DNA from: Clostridia bacterium
GTDB lineage: Bacteria > Bacillota > Clostridia > Christensenellales > Aristaeellaceae
Reading direction: 5' to 3'
Length of the DNA: 52,467 bases
NCBI GenBank assembly: GCA_017397895.1
Contig: JAFQHP010000026.1
Coordinates: forward strand, 1 to 52,467
How positions within the stretch are numbered: the first letter of the stretch is position 1; the number at the start of each line of letters is the position of its first letter. The notes under the pieces are model-generated. The model ran no database searches. It worked only from the letters and a program-made list of their open reading frames with translations, and was not told where the DNA came from. Below are positions 46,677 through 52,467 of this stretch, piece after piece. The translations under genes and the position numbers were made by a program.

Positions 46677-47080
46677 TACTTTTCTCCTTCCTCATGTACG
46701 GAAACAATGTGGGGCCGCCAGGCCTTTTTTTGCTGCAGCTTTTTTTCTGTCAGGTGCAGGATACCCCAGGAAAGGGCCATGCATCCAATGCCAAGCAGCG
46801 CTGCCAGCCTTTCGTTTTTGAACACCCAGATACCGATGGCAAGGCCAATAATGAGCAGCGCCATGGGCACTGCGTAGGCCAGAACGCTGGCCTTGAACAC
46901 CTGCCGGGCGGGCATTTCCACGTCCACCAGGCTGCCAAGGGGGGCATCGCCTTGCATGGTAACCAGGGTTTTGTGCTTTTGTCCGGTGCAGCCGCCGCAA
47001 TGGTCGCAGGCCTCCGGGCGGTTGAAACACACTTCAATCTGGCCATCCATGGCGCTTACTACTCTGCCGGTTCGGATCAT
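46676..47080 (-). CDS. RseC/MucC family (SoxR-reducing) membrane protein
   Basis: A 134-residue protein with a small N-terminal Cys cluster (Cys18, and CDHCGGC with Cys25, Cys28, Cys31), the [17 protein letters not shown] motif and two adjacent membrane helices (~65-105) that define RseC. In E. coli RseC joins the Rsx system that reduces SoxR; in anaerobes it occurs near Rnf-type complexes. The start at 47080 has AGGGAG 9 bases upstream; an ATG 18 bases earlier is an alternative. Promoter 47120-47149. Confidence 0.87.
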   Translation of the reverse strand: MIRTGRVVSAMDGQIEVCFNRPEACDHCGGCTGQKHKTLVTMQGDAPLGSLVDVEMPARQVFKASVLAYAVPMALLIIGLAIGIWVFKNERLAALLGIGCMALSWGILHLTEKKLQQKKAWRPHIVSVHEEGEK

Positions 47081-47119
47081 GTGGGCATCTCCCTGCATCA
47101 GATAATTTCTTTCGTTCCT

Positions 47120-47149
47120 AGTATACCACGCTTTTCCTGTTTGAAACAA
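47120..47149 (-). promoter_or_regulatory. Sigma-A promoter of the RseC-thioredoxin pair
   Basis: Minus strand: TTGTTT (47144-47149), 18-base spacer, TATACT (47120-47125), placed just after the spoIIIAH stop. Confidence 0.72.
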
Positions 47150-47157
47150 GTATATTT

Positions 47158-47634
47158 TCAGGGTACCAGCAATTGCACATTTTCCGTGCTTACCCGGCAT
47201 AAATCGGCGGCGGATTGCAGTACGGCGGCCGTGTCCGCGTCCGCCACGGCGGGCTGGGTGAAGAGGGTGACCGTGCCTCCGTCCAGGATGCATACGCTTT
47301 TTTCATACCCCAGCCCCAATAGCAGCCCTTCCACCTTTGCCTCCGTTTCGGCGGCGGATGCCAGGGCCTGGATTTGCGCCTGGGCAGCGGTGGAAAGCTG
47401 GGTGTCCTGGGCGGTGAGCAGCGCTTCCAGCGCGGAAAGGGTTTCCTGACGCCGGAGGGTGCGGCTTTGCCGGTAGGCGTCGATGGGGTGGGGCGTCGGG
47501 GCGGGGGCCACGGTTACAAAGGCCCTTTGCAATTGGCTGACCGGCCGGGCTTCCGGGGCGGAGCGGGAGAGGGTGATGCACAGACACCCCAGCACAGTGA
47601 TCAGCAGCAGAAAATTGAACAGATGCACTTTCAT
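47158..47634 (-). CDS. spoIIIAH: Stage III sporulation protein AH
   Basis: A 158-residue single-pass protein: membrane helix ~5-24 (LFNFLLLITVLGCLCITLSR), then an extracellular ring-building (YscJ/FliF-like) domain with QETLSALEALLTAQDTQLS and a C-terminal SAADLCRVSTENVQLL. SpoIIIAH in the mother-cell membrane binds forespore SpoIIQ to form the channel between the two cells. It is shorter than the ~220-residue B. subtilis protein. GGAGG lies 7 bases upstream, inside the end of spoIIIAG (4-base overlap). Confidence 0.87.
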   Translation of the reverse strand: MKVHLFNFLLLITVLGCLCITLSRSAPEARPVSQLQRAFVTVAPAPTPHPIDAYRQSRTLRRQETLSALEALLTAQDTQLSTAAQAQIQALASAAETEAKVEGLLLGLGYEKSVCILDGGTVTLFTQPAVADADTAAVLQSAADLCRVSTENVQLLVP

Positions 47635-47996
47635 TTTTCTTCCTCCATCAGATAAACGGCAATCTGGTTTTCCTCCAGCCCCAGCAGCGTTGCCGCCGCC
47701 TGCATCAATTGCAGCCGCACGGAAAGATCCCCTGCGCCGGCGGATACGATCAGGGCGCCGGTGGGGCGAGCGGTACCTGAAAAGGAGGATTCGTTTTCGT
47801 ACCAGACGGACACCCGGCATTCCCCGGCGCCGGCAATGGAGGAAAGGGTGCGGCTGAGGCGCTTTTCCTCCGCCGTCATGTCGCCGGAAGCGCTTTCGCC
47901 GCCCCCTGCCAGCATCACAGCCGCCGCCAGCAGCATCACCACAAGCACCGGCAGGGAGGGGAGGGATCTGATTTTCTCCAGGCATTTTTTCATCAT
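47631..47996 (-). CDS. spoIIIAG: Stage III sporulation protein AG
   Basis: A 121-residue single-pass protein with a helix at ~12-32 (SLPSLPVLVVMLLAAAVML) and a ring-building domain (LSRTLSSIAGAGECRVSVWY, then GALIVSAGAGDLSVRLQLMQ, AAATLLGLEENQIAVY). SpoIIIAG forms a large ring in the feeding-tube channel. The ring-domain motif GAGDLSVRLQL is typical. It is compact compared with ~220 residues in Bacillus. Its ATG overlaps the spoIIIAF stop; no good Shine-Dalgarno is visible, so it depends on coupling. Confidence 0.87.
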   Translation of the reverse strand: MMKKCLEKIRSLPSLPVLVVMLLAAAVMLAGGGESASGDMTAEEKRLSRTLSSIAGAGECRVSVWYENESSFSGTARPTGALIVSAGAGDLSVRLQLMQAAATLLGLEENQIAVYLMEEEK

Positions 47997-48166
47997 GGCA
48001 TTTGAAAAAGGGCCATCAGGCCCTGCAGGGCGTTGAGCATACACAGCATCAGGCACAGGCCGGCGCCCAGGTCTGCATAGCGCTTGGCTTCACCGTCGGG
48101 AAGGAGCAAATCCATCATCAGCCGGATCAGCGCCAGGGCAGAGGTTTGCATCAGGAAAATTTTCAT
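47993..48166 (-). CDS. spoIIIAF: Truncated stage III sporulation protein AF
   Basis: A 57-residue frame in the exact position of spoIIIAF, overlapping spoIIIAE and spoIIIAG by four bases each. Two hydrophobic segments are present (residues ~3-20 and ~33-53), corresponding to the two N-terminal membrane helices of SpoIIIAF. The whole soluble C-terminal domain (over 100 residues in Bacillus) is missing. Because both coupling overlaps are intact, this looks like a stable short form rather than a broken gene. The assignment rests on position and topology, since the sequence is too short for motifs. Confidence 0.72.
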   Translation of the reverse strand: MKIFLMQTSALALIRLMMDLLLPDGEAKRYADLGAGLCLMLCMLNALQGLMALFQMP

Positions 48167-49296
48167 TGCAGCATCACCGTTAATTGGCCCACGGCCAGCA
48201 TTTGCGCCACCAGCAGGATGAACATGGCGCTGACGGACAATTGGATGACGAAGAACATCATCAGCGTCCTGGAAAAATGATGCACGGCGCTGCTGATGCG
48301 CTGGTCCGCCACCGGTTCCATCAGGGCGGCGCAGGAGCGGTAAATGCCGGCGGCGCACAGGGTTTGCAGCATGGGATGGGCGCACATCGCCAGCAGCACC
48401 ACCAGCCCCGTTACCCCGGCGGCGTTTTTGATCAACAGCGATGCGCCCACCAGGGAGTCCATGGTATCGGCAAACATGCCGCCCACCACCGGTACAAAAT
48501 GATCCGCCACGTACTTAGCCGTGCGAAGGCTCACCCCATCGGCGGCGGCAGCCCCCAGGGCTTGCAGGGCGGTGACGGACAAAAACACCGTAAAGCCAAT
48601 CCCCAGCGTCCAGTTCACCGCCGTCTGGAAGAGGGAGGAAAGCCGGGTCAGGCGAACCTTGGGGGACAAATGATCCATAAGCCCCGTCACGGCGCCGGAA
48701 AGGGCCAGAGGCAGGGTGCACTTGTGCACCAGGGTGGTCATGGCGCCGCAGGCGGCCACGGTGGCGGGCTGGAAAAAGGCGGCCCCGGCGGTACTGCCAA
48801 CAGCGGCCAGCAATGTGAGCAGCAGGGGGAAAAGGGTTTGCATGAGGGTGGCCATCCGGTCCACATTCTGGCGGCAAAGCTGCAGATGCTCCCCCAGATC
48901 CCGGGCCATCACGGCCGTCAGCAAAAGATAGCACACAGTGCACAGGATATCCCCCAGATTGCTTTTTGCAAAGGCCCCCTTCATTTTTTCCATCAGCCCG
49001 CACAAAATGGCCGGGGCCAGCAGATGGGCCATGCGCCAGAGGCTGGCTGAGAAGGTTTGAAAGAGGGCGGAAAACAGGCTTTGCAGCATTTCTTCGCCGC
49101 TGAGCACCGCTTCCCCCCGGGCAAAGGCCCCCAGCATGTCCTGCAGGGAAATGCCATCGGGAAAGGCTGTCTGCCAGGCGCTTTCCAGCGGGGTCAAATC
49201 CAGGGCGGACAGCTGGGACAGGATGGCATCCTCCAGGCTTTCCGCGGCTGCGCAGCCTGGGATAACCATCAGGAAAATGAGGAATGCAATCTTCAT
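48163..49296 (-). CDS. spoIIIAE: Stage III sporulation protein AE
   Basis: A 377-residue polytopic protein with an N-terminal signal-like segment (IAFLIFLMVIPGCAAAESLE) and about eight helices. Conserved family pieces are FADTMDSLVGASLLIKNAAG and GGMFADTMD near residues 270-290, and the periplasmic N-domain with DGISLQDMLGAFARGE. SpoIIIAE is the largest membrane component of the channel complex. Overlaps of four bases on both sides show that it is translated together with AD and AF. Confidence 0.92.
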   Translation of the reverse strand: MKIAFLIFLMVIPGCAAAESLEDAILSQLSALDLTPLESAWQTAFPDGISLQDMLGAFARGEAVLSGEEMLQSLFSALFQTFSASLWRMAHLLAPAILCGLMEKMKGAFAKSNLGDILCTVCYLLLTAVMARDLGEHLQLCRQNVDRMATLMQTLFPLLLTLLAAVGSTAGAAFFQPATVAACGAMTTLVHKCTLPLALSGAVTGLMDHLSPKVRLTRLSSLFQTAVNWTLGIGFTVFLSVTALQALGAAAADGVSLRTAKYVADHFVPVVGGMFADTMDSLVGASLLIKNAAGVTGLVVLLAMCAHPMLQTLCAAGIYRSCAALMEPVADQRISSAVHHFSRTLMMFFVIQLSVSAMFILLVAQMLAVGQLTVMLQ

Positions 49297-49682
49297 GGCA
49301 GGAAGGAAAGGGCTGTCTGGCCGATCTGGGTAATCAGGGGCACCGCCTGGGCGGAAAGGAGGATTTTTCCTGCCAGGGACACCTTCATGGACAAACCCTG
49401 TTCCCCGGCGTCCTGGCAGGCCTGCACCGCAAATTCCGCAGCCCAGGCCATGGCCATCAGCCGGATCATCAGGGAAACGGTATCGCCTTTCAGGCCGGCC
49501 CGGCCGGCAAAGGTGTTCAGGGCGTCAACCACCGGCTCCGCATGGGTTACCGAAAACACCAGCAGCATCAGCCCGGCGCAAAGGGATACCATGCGGCCCA
49601 TTTCTTTGTTTTGCACTCCAATCGCCATGGCGCACAGCGCTGCCGTCACCCCGAAGCAGCAGGCCTTCACAAGGCCGTTCAT
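49293..49682 (-). CDS. spoIIIAD: Stage III sporulation protein AD
   Basis: A 129-residue membrane protein with about four helices; the motif LKGDTVSLMIRLMAMAWAAE and AVQACQDAGEQGLSMKVSLAGKILL matches SpoIIIAD (the family has the strongly conserved CxDAGE/s segment). It is in operon order between AC and AE with four-base overlaps. Component of the mother-cell export machinery. Confidence 0.92.
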   Translation of the reverse strand: MNGLVKACCFGVTAALCAMAIGVQNKEMGRMVSLCAGLMLLVFSVTHAEPVVDALNTFAGRAGLKGDTVSLMIRLMAMAWAAEFAVQACQDAGEQGLSMKVSLAGKILLSAQAVPLITQIGQTALSFLP

Positions 49683-49876
49683 GACAAAAGAAACATGGCC
49701 TGTACCCTGGAAAACAATTCCGTGACCAGGTCCAGCACAGTAAACAGCACCAATATCACCCCGGCCACGGTGACCAGGGTGGCAATATCCTCCCGGCCGG
49801 CCTTGGAAAGCACCTGGCAGATCACGGCGATCATCAGGCCGATGCCTGCAATTTTGATAAGCAGATCCGGTTCCAT
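49679..49876 (-). CDS. spoIIIAC: Stage III sporulation protein AC
   Basis: A 65-residue protein with two membrane helices. The pattern DLLIKIAGIGLMIAVICQVL and KAGREDIATLVTVAGVILVL is diagnostic for SpoIIIAC (xGxG helix and the KAGREE-type loop). AAAGGA precedes the ATG. It starts 11 bases after spoIIIAB. Confidence 0.93.
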   Translation of the reverse strand: MEPDLLIKIAGIGLMIAVICQVLSKAGREDIATLVTVAGVILVLFTVLDLVTELFSRVQAMFLLS

Positions 49877-49887
49877 GATATATCCTT

Positions 49888-50382
49888 TCAGCAAAACAGA
49901 ATAAACAGGGCGCAGCCCAGATACAGGGACAGTTTGGTGATCAGGCTGCCCTTTTGCAGGAGAGATTGCCGCTGGGCTTCCGTTTCCTTTTTCCACAGCG
50001 CTATCGTTTCGGACAGTATTTTTTGCCGGAAGGCTTCCTCCGGCCACGAAAGGCCTGTGAGCAGCCGCTCCAGCGCCCTTTGCAGCGGTTCGGGCAGGAT
50101 GCCAGGCGGGGGAACATCTTTCAGCAGGGAGTGTACGGATGCGGCGGGCTGCGCTTCCATGGCCTGTGCCAGACGGGAGAAGAAATGTTCCTTGTCCGGC
50201 GCACAGCCGGAAAGCAGGGCGGGCAGGCTTTCCGGAAAAAAGCGTATTTCTCCCTCCATTTTTTCCAGGGCGGACAGGCACTTTGCCGCTTCCCCATAGC
50301 GGTCTTCATATCGCTTTCGCAACATTCGTCCCGCCGTCACGCTGGCCAGGGCGCACAGCCCGGCCCCCATCAGCCGCCGCAT
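49888..50382 (-). CDS. spoIIIAB: Stage III sporulation protein AB
   Basis: A 164-residue protein with membrane helices at both ends ([17 protein letters not shown] at the N-terminus, SLITKLSLYLGCALFILFC at the C-terminus) and a cytoplasmic helical domain that resembles GspF of type II secretion (ALEKMEGEIRFFPESLPALL is the typical opening of that domain). The ATG at 50382 overlaps the end of spoIIIAA by 13 bases; longer in-frame starts lie deep within that gene. Confidence 0.9.
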   Translation of the reverse strand: MRRLMGAGLCALASVTAGRMLRKRYEDRYGEAAKCLSALEKMEGEIRFFPESLPALLSGCAPDKEHFFSRLAQAMEAQPAASVHSLLKDVPPPGILPEPLQRALERLLTGLSWPEEAFRQKILSETIALWKKETEAQRQSLLQKGSLITKLSLYLGCALFILFC

Positions 50383-51191
50383 AAGGGCAGAATACGGGGC
50401 TTTTCCCCCGGGGCGGACAGGAGGATGCACAAATGGAAAATGCCTTCATCAAACAGGGGCGCCAGCGCTCTTCTTTGCCTTGCTTCTTCCAGGGAGGCGG
50501 CGTGGGCGGTGGTGAGGATGTTCACGCCGCAGCGCTGCATCTGGGAAAGGGCCAGGGCGTCGCCAGGGCTGCCGATCTCGTCCGCCGCCATCACTTCCGG
50601 GCTCATGGCCCGCAGCATGCAAAGCATCACGTCTTCCTTCCTTCCGCCGGTCATCACATCGCACCGGGGGCCTATGTCCAATTGGGGTACCCCCTGATAG
50701 CAGGCGGCAATTTCCCCCCGGGTGTCTGTCAGGGCCACCTGCCTGTTTTCTGCGGTGCGGCGCACCAGGTCCCGCAGCAGGGTGGTTTTGCCGCTGCCGG
50801 GCCTGCCCAGGATGAGCACGTTTTTTCCCTCCGTCAGGGGATACACCTCCCGGGCGGCATCCTTTATTTCGTGGGCCATGCGTACACACAGGGAAGAAAA
50901 CACATACAGCCCGCCTTTGGTCATGTGTCCGCACACCCCCATGCGGTGCCCCCCGGGCAGGGGCATGTAGCCCTCCCGCAGGGCATCCTCGAAGCGGGCG
51001 GGGCTTCTGCCGGCCAGGGCCTGTGCGGCCAGCTGCACGCTTTCCCTGGTCAGGGGGAAGGAGCCGTCCTTGACACCGAAGGGGCCGGTCATCTGCATGG
51101 GACGGCCGCAGCGCAGCCGCACCTCCCAGGCGCTTTCCCCTTCCGCTTTTGTAAATGCCCCCTCCCGGGGAACGATCATGTGCCAGTCCAT
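50370..51191 (-). CDS. spoIIIAA: Stage III sporulation protein AA (ATPase)
   Basis: A 273-residue secretion-type ATPase that powers the spoIIIA channel. Walker [10 protein letters not shown] is at residues 129-137, Walker B-like [16 protein letters not shown], and the His switch is [11 protein letters not shown]; the N-terminal domain has [10 protein letters not shown]. The N-terminus is about 30 residues shorter than the B. subtilis protein. The sigma-E promoter at 51198-51226 would start the transcript at or within a base or two of the ATG at 51191; a second ATG (residue 5, 51179) is also possible. Neither has a ribosome site, so translation is probably leaderless. Confidence 0.92.
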   Translation of the reverse strand: MDWHMIVPREGAFTKAEGESAWEVRLRCGRPMQMTGPFGVKDGSFPLTRESVQLAAQALAGRSPARFEDALREGYMPLPGGHRMGVCGHMTKGGLYVFSSLCVRMAHEIKDAAREVYPLTEGKNVLILGRPGSGKTTLLRDLVRRTAENRQVALTDTRGEIAACYQGVPQLDIGPRCDVMTGGRKEDVMLCMLRAMSPEVMAADEIGSPGDALALSQMQRCGVNILTTAHAASLEEARQRRALAPLFDEGIFHLCILLSAPGEKPRILPLCGG

Positions 51192-51197
51192 GGTTTC

Positions 51198-51226
51198 AAT
51201 GTATGTACACAGGATGCGGAATATGC
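51198..51226 (-). promoter_or_regulatory. Sigma-E promoter of the spoIIIA operon
   Basis: Minus strand: GCATATT (51220-51226), 14-base spacer, CATACATT (51198-51205). This matches every position of the Bacillus sigma-E consensus KMATATT-N14-CATACAHT. The expected start point, about 7 bases downstream, coincides with the spoIIIAA start codon. Confidence 0.88.
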
Positions 51227-51295
51227 CATGGGGGAAAATGAGAAAAAATCCCCGGGATTTGGGTGTTTTTCTTGGAAAAAATACCGCTCCTGCCC

Positions 51296-51324
51296 TTGCA
51301 AAGGATGGAAAAACATTGTATAAT
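51296..51324 (+). promoter_or_regulatory. Sigma-A promoter of ppdK
   Basis: TTGCAA (51296-51301), 17-base spacer, TATAAT (51319-51324), giving a leader of ~80 bases before ppdK. It is divergent from the sigma-E promoter. Confidence 0.82.
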
Positions 51325-51411
51325 CGATGGGATGGGTGGTACAGGCCCTTATTGGCTTGCGCTTTCCCAGGATACCCATGTCAATCCAATTCCGAAAGGA
51401 GCAAATATTCC

Positions 51412-52467
51412 ATGGCAAAGAAGTATGTGTACCTGTTCAAGGAAGGCGACGCCTCCATGCGTGAACTGCTGGGCGGCAAGGGCGCCAACCTGGCCGAAAT
51501 GACCAAGATCGGCCTGCCCGTTCCCCAGGGCTTCACCATCTCCACCGAAGCCTGCACCCAGTACTATGAAGACGGCCGCAAGATCAACGACGAAATCCAG
51601 GCCGAAATCATGGAATACGTCACCAAGATGGAAGAAATCACCGGCAAGAAGTTCGGCGATAAGGAAAACCCCCTGCTGGTTTCCGTTCGCTCCGGTGCCC
51701 GCGCTTCCATGCCTGGCATGATGGACACCATCCTGAACCTGGGCCTGAACGAAGAAGTGGTGGAAGTTATGGCCGCCAAGTCCGGCAATGCCCGCTGGGC
51801 CTATGACTGCTATCGCCGCTTCATCCAGATGTACTCCGACGTGGTTATGGAAGTTGGCAAGAAGTACTTCGAAGCCCTCATCGACAAGATGAAGGAAGAA
51901 AAGGGCGTTAAGCTGGACGTTGAACTGACCGCTGAAGACCTGAAGGAACTGGCCAACCAGTTCAAGGCCGAATACAAGGCTCAGCTGGGCACCGATTTCC
52001 CCTCCGATCCCGTGGAACAGCTGATGGGTGCCGTGAAGGCCGTGTTCCGTTCCTGGGACAACCCCCGCGCCAACGTGTATCGCCGCGACAACGACATCCC
52101 CTACTCCTGGGGTACTGCCGTGAACGTGCAGGCCATGGCCTTTGGTAACATGGGCGATGACTGCGGTACCGGTGTTGCTTTCACCCGTGACCCCGCCACC
52201 GGCGAAAAGAAGCTGATGGGCGAATTCCTCACCAACGCTCAGGGCGAAGACGTGGTTGCCGGCGTGCGCACTCCCATGCCCATCGCTCAGATGGCCGAAA
52301 AGTTCCCCGAAGCTTACAAGCAGTTTGTGGAAGTGTGCTCCATCCTGGAAAACCACTACCACGACATGCAGGATATGGAATTCACCGTTGAACACGGCAA
52401 GCTCTACATGCTGCAGACCCGTAACGGCAAGCGTACCGCTCAGGCCGCTCTGCAGATCGCTGTTGAT
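51412..52467 (+). CDS. ppdK: Pyruvate phosphate dikinase (N-terminal part, cut by window end)
   Basis: The first 352 codons of PPDK, which interconverts pyruvate, ATP and phosphate with PEP, AMP and pyrophosphate. The frame is open to the last base. The nucleotide-binding domain is clear: [20 protein letters not shown] at the start, [31 protein letters not shown], the [18 protein letters not shown] block and [20 protein letters not shown]. The phosphohistidine and PEP domains lie beyond the window. AAAGGAG lies 10 bases before the ATG. Codons are strongly biased to GAA, AAG, CTG and AAC, as in a highly expressed gene; in clostridia PPDK serves glycolysis and PEP synthesis. Confidence 0.95.
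   Translation, partial: MAKKYVYLFKEGDASMRELLGGKGANLAEMTKIGLPVPQGFTISTEACTQYYEDGRKINDEIQAEIMEYVTKMEEITGKKFGDKENPLLVSVRSGARASMPGMMDTILNLGLNEEVVEVMAAKSGNARWAYDCYRRFIQMYSDVVMEVGKKYFEALIDKMKEEKGVKLDVELTAEDLKELANQFKAEYKAQLGTDFPSDPVEQLMGAVKAVFRSWDNPRANVYRRDNDIPYSWGTAVNVQAMAFGNMGDDCGTGVAFTRDPATGEKKLMGEFLTNAQGEDVVAGVRTPMPIAQMAEKFPEAYKQFVEVCSILENHYHDMQDMEFTVEHGKLYMLQTRNGKRTAQAALQIAVD

Overview
The window reads as a chromosomal contig from a spore-forming, GC-rich member of the Clostridia (Bacillota), probably an uncultured gut-type anaerobe. The basis is a complete spoIIIA operon with a textbook sigma-E promoter, a yabP-yabQ-divIC-ppx cluster, pyruvate phosphate dikinase, sigma-A-type promoters, strong Shine-Dalgarno sites and tRNA genes with encoded CCA. 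No 16S gene is present, so genus is not claimed.

Layout. 1-460: five tRNA genes (minus). 584-4975: a small unknown protein, a paired chromate-type transporter, a NADAR-domain protein, an XRE regulator and an MFS exporter. 5010-7496: a GH9 glycosidase without signal peptide. 8007-13838: M29 aminopeptidase, DegV protein, radC, a YdcF-type protein, a FucO-like lactaldehyde reductase and a YitT-type membrane protein. 14580-22478: a GNAT enzyme with an anchored unknown protein, two sugar-phosphate isomerase-like TIM barrels, an ABC exporter operon that runs into recO and a PfkB sugar kinase, and rpiB. 22631-23031: a second tRNA array (Val-Asp-Phe-Gly-Cys), followed by a truncated integrase and an AT-rich islet with a divergent operator/regulator region. 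24942-28340: a large GH2 glycosidase. 28897-31060: PduL-type phosphotransacylase, two tandem signal peptidases I, DUF951. 31210-33369: sporulation/division cluster. 33912-36984: an unknown protein, a small membrane protein, and a PII-like protein overlapping a cation:proton antiporter. 37497-44912: three M42 aminopeptidases, xpaC-telA, a phosphodiesterase and an MBL-fold protein. 45088-46047: a second AT-rich islet (flavodoxin, SnoaL). 46365-51191: thioredoxin-RseC and spoIIIAA-AH (minus). 51412-end: ppdK (cut by the window edge).

The feature I would look at first is non-coding. Five long intergenic tracts (7497-8006, 13839-14579, 28341-28846, 33370-33911, 36985-37430) are copies, in both orientations, of one composite element. 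Each has a core bidirectional-terminator-like hairpin, a run of short hairpins whose stems change in a compensatory way, and a 62-bp repeat present once or in tandem. Four of the five fill gaps between convergent genes and abut the stop codons. I do not recognise it as a named element.

Functionally the window mixes housekeeping genes with cytoplasmic sugar and peptide catabolism (GH9, GH2, FucO, RpiB, PfkB, TIM-barrel isomerases, M29 and M42 peptidases, PPDK, PduL), consistent with a fermentative anaerobe that imports oligosaccharides and peptides.
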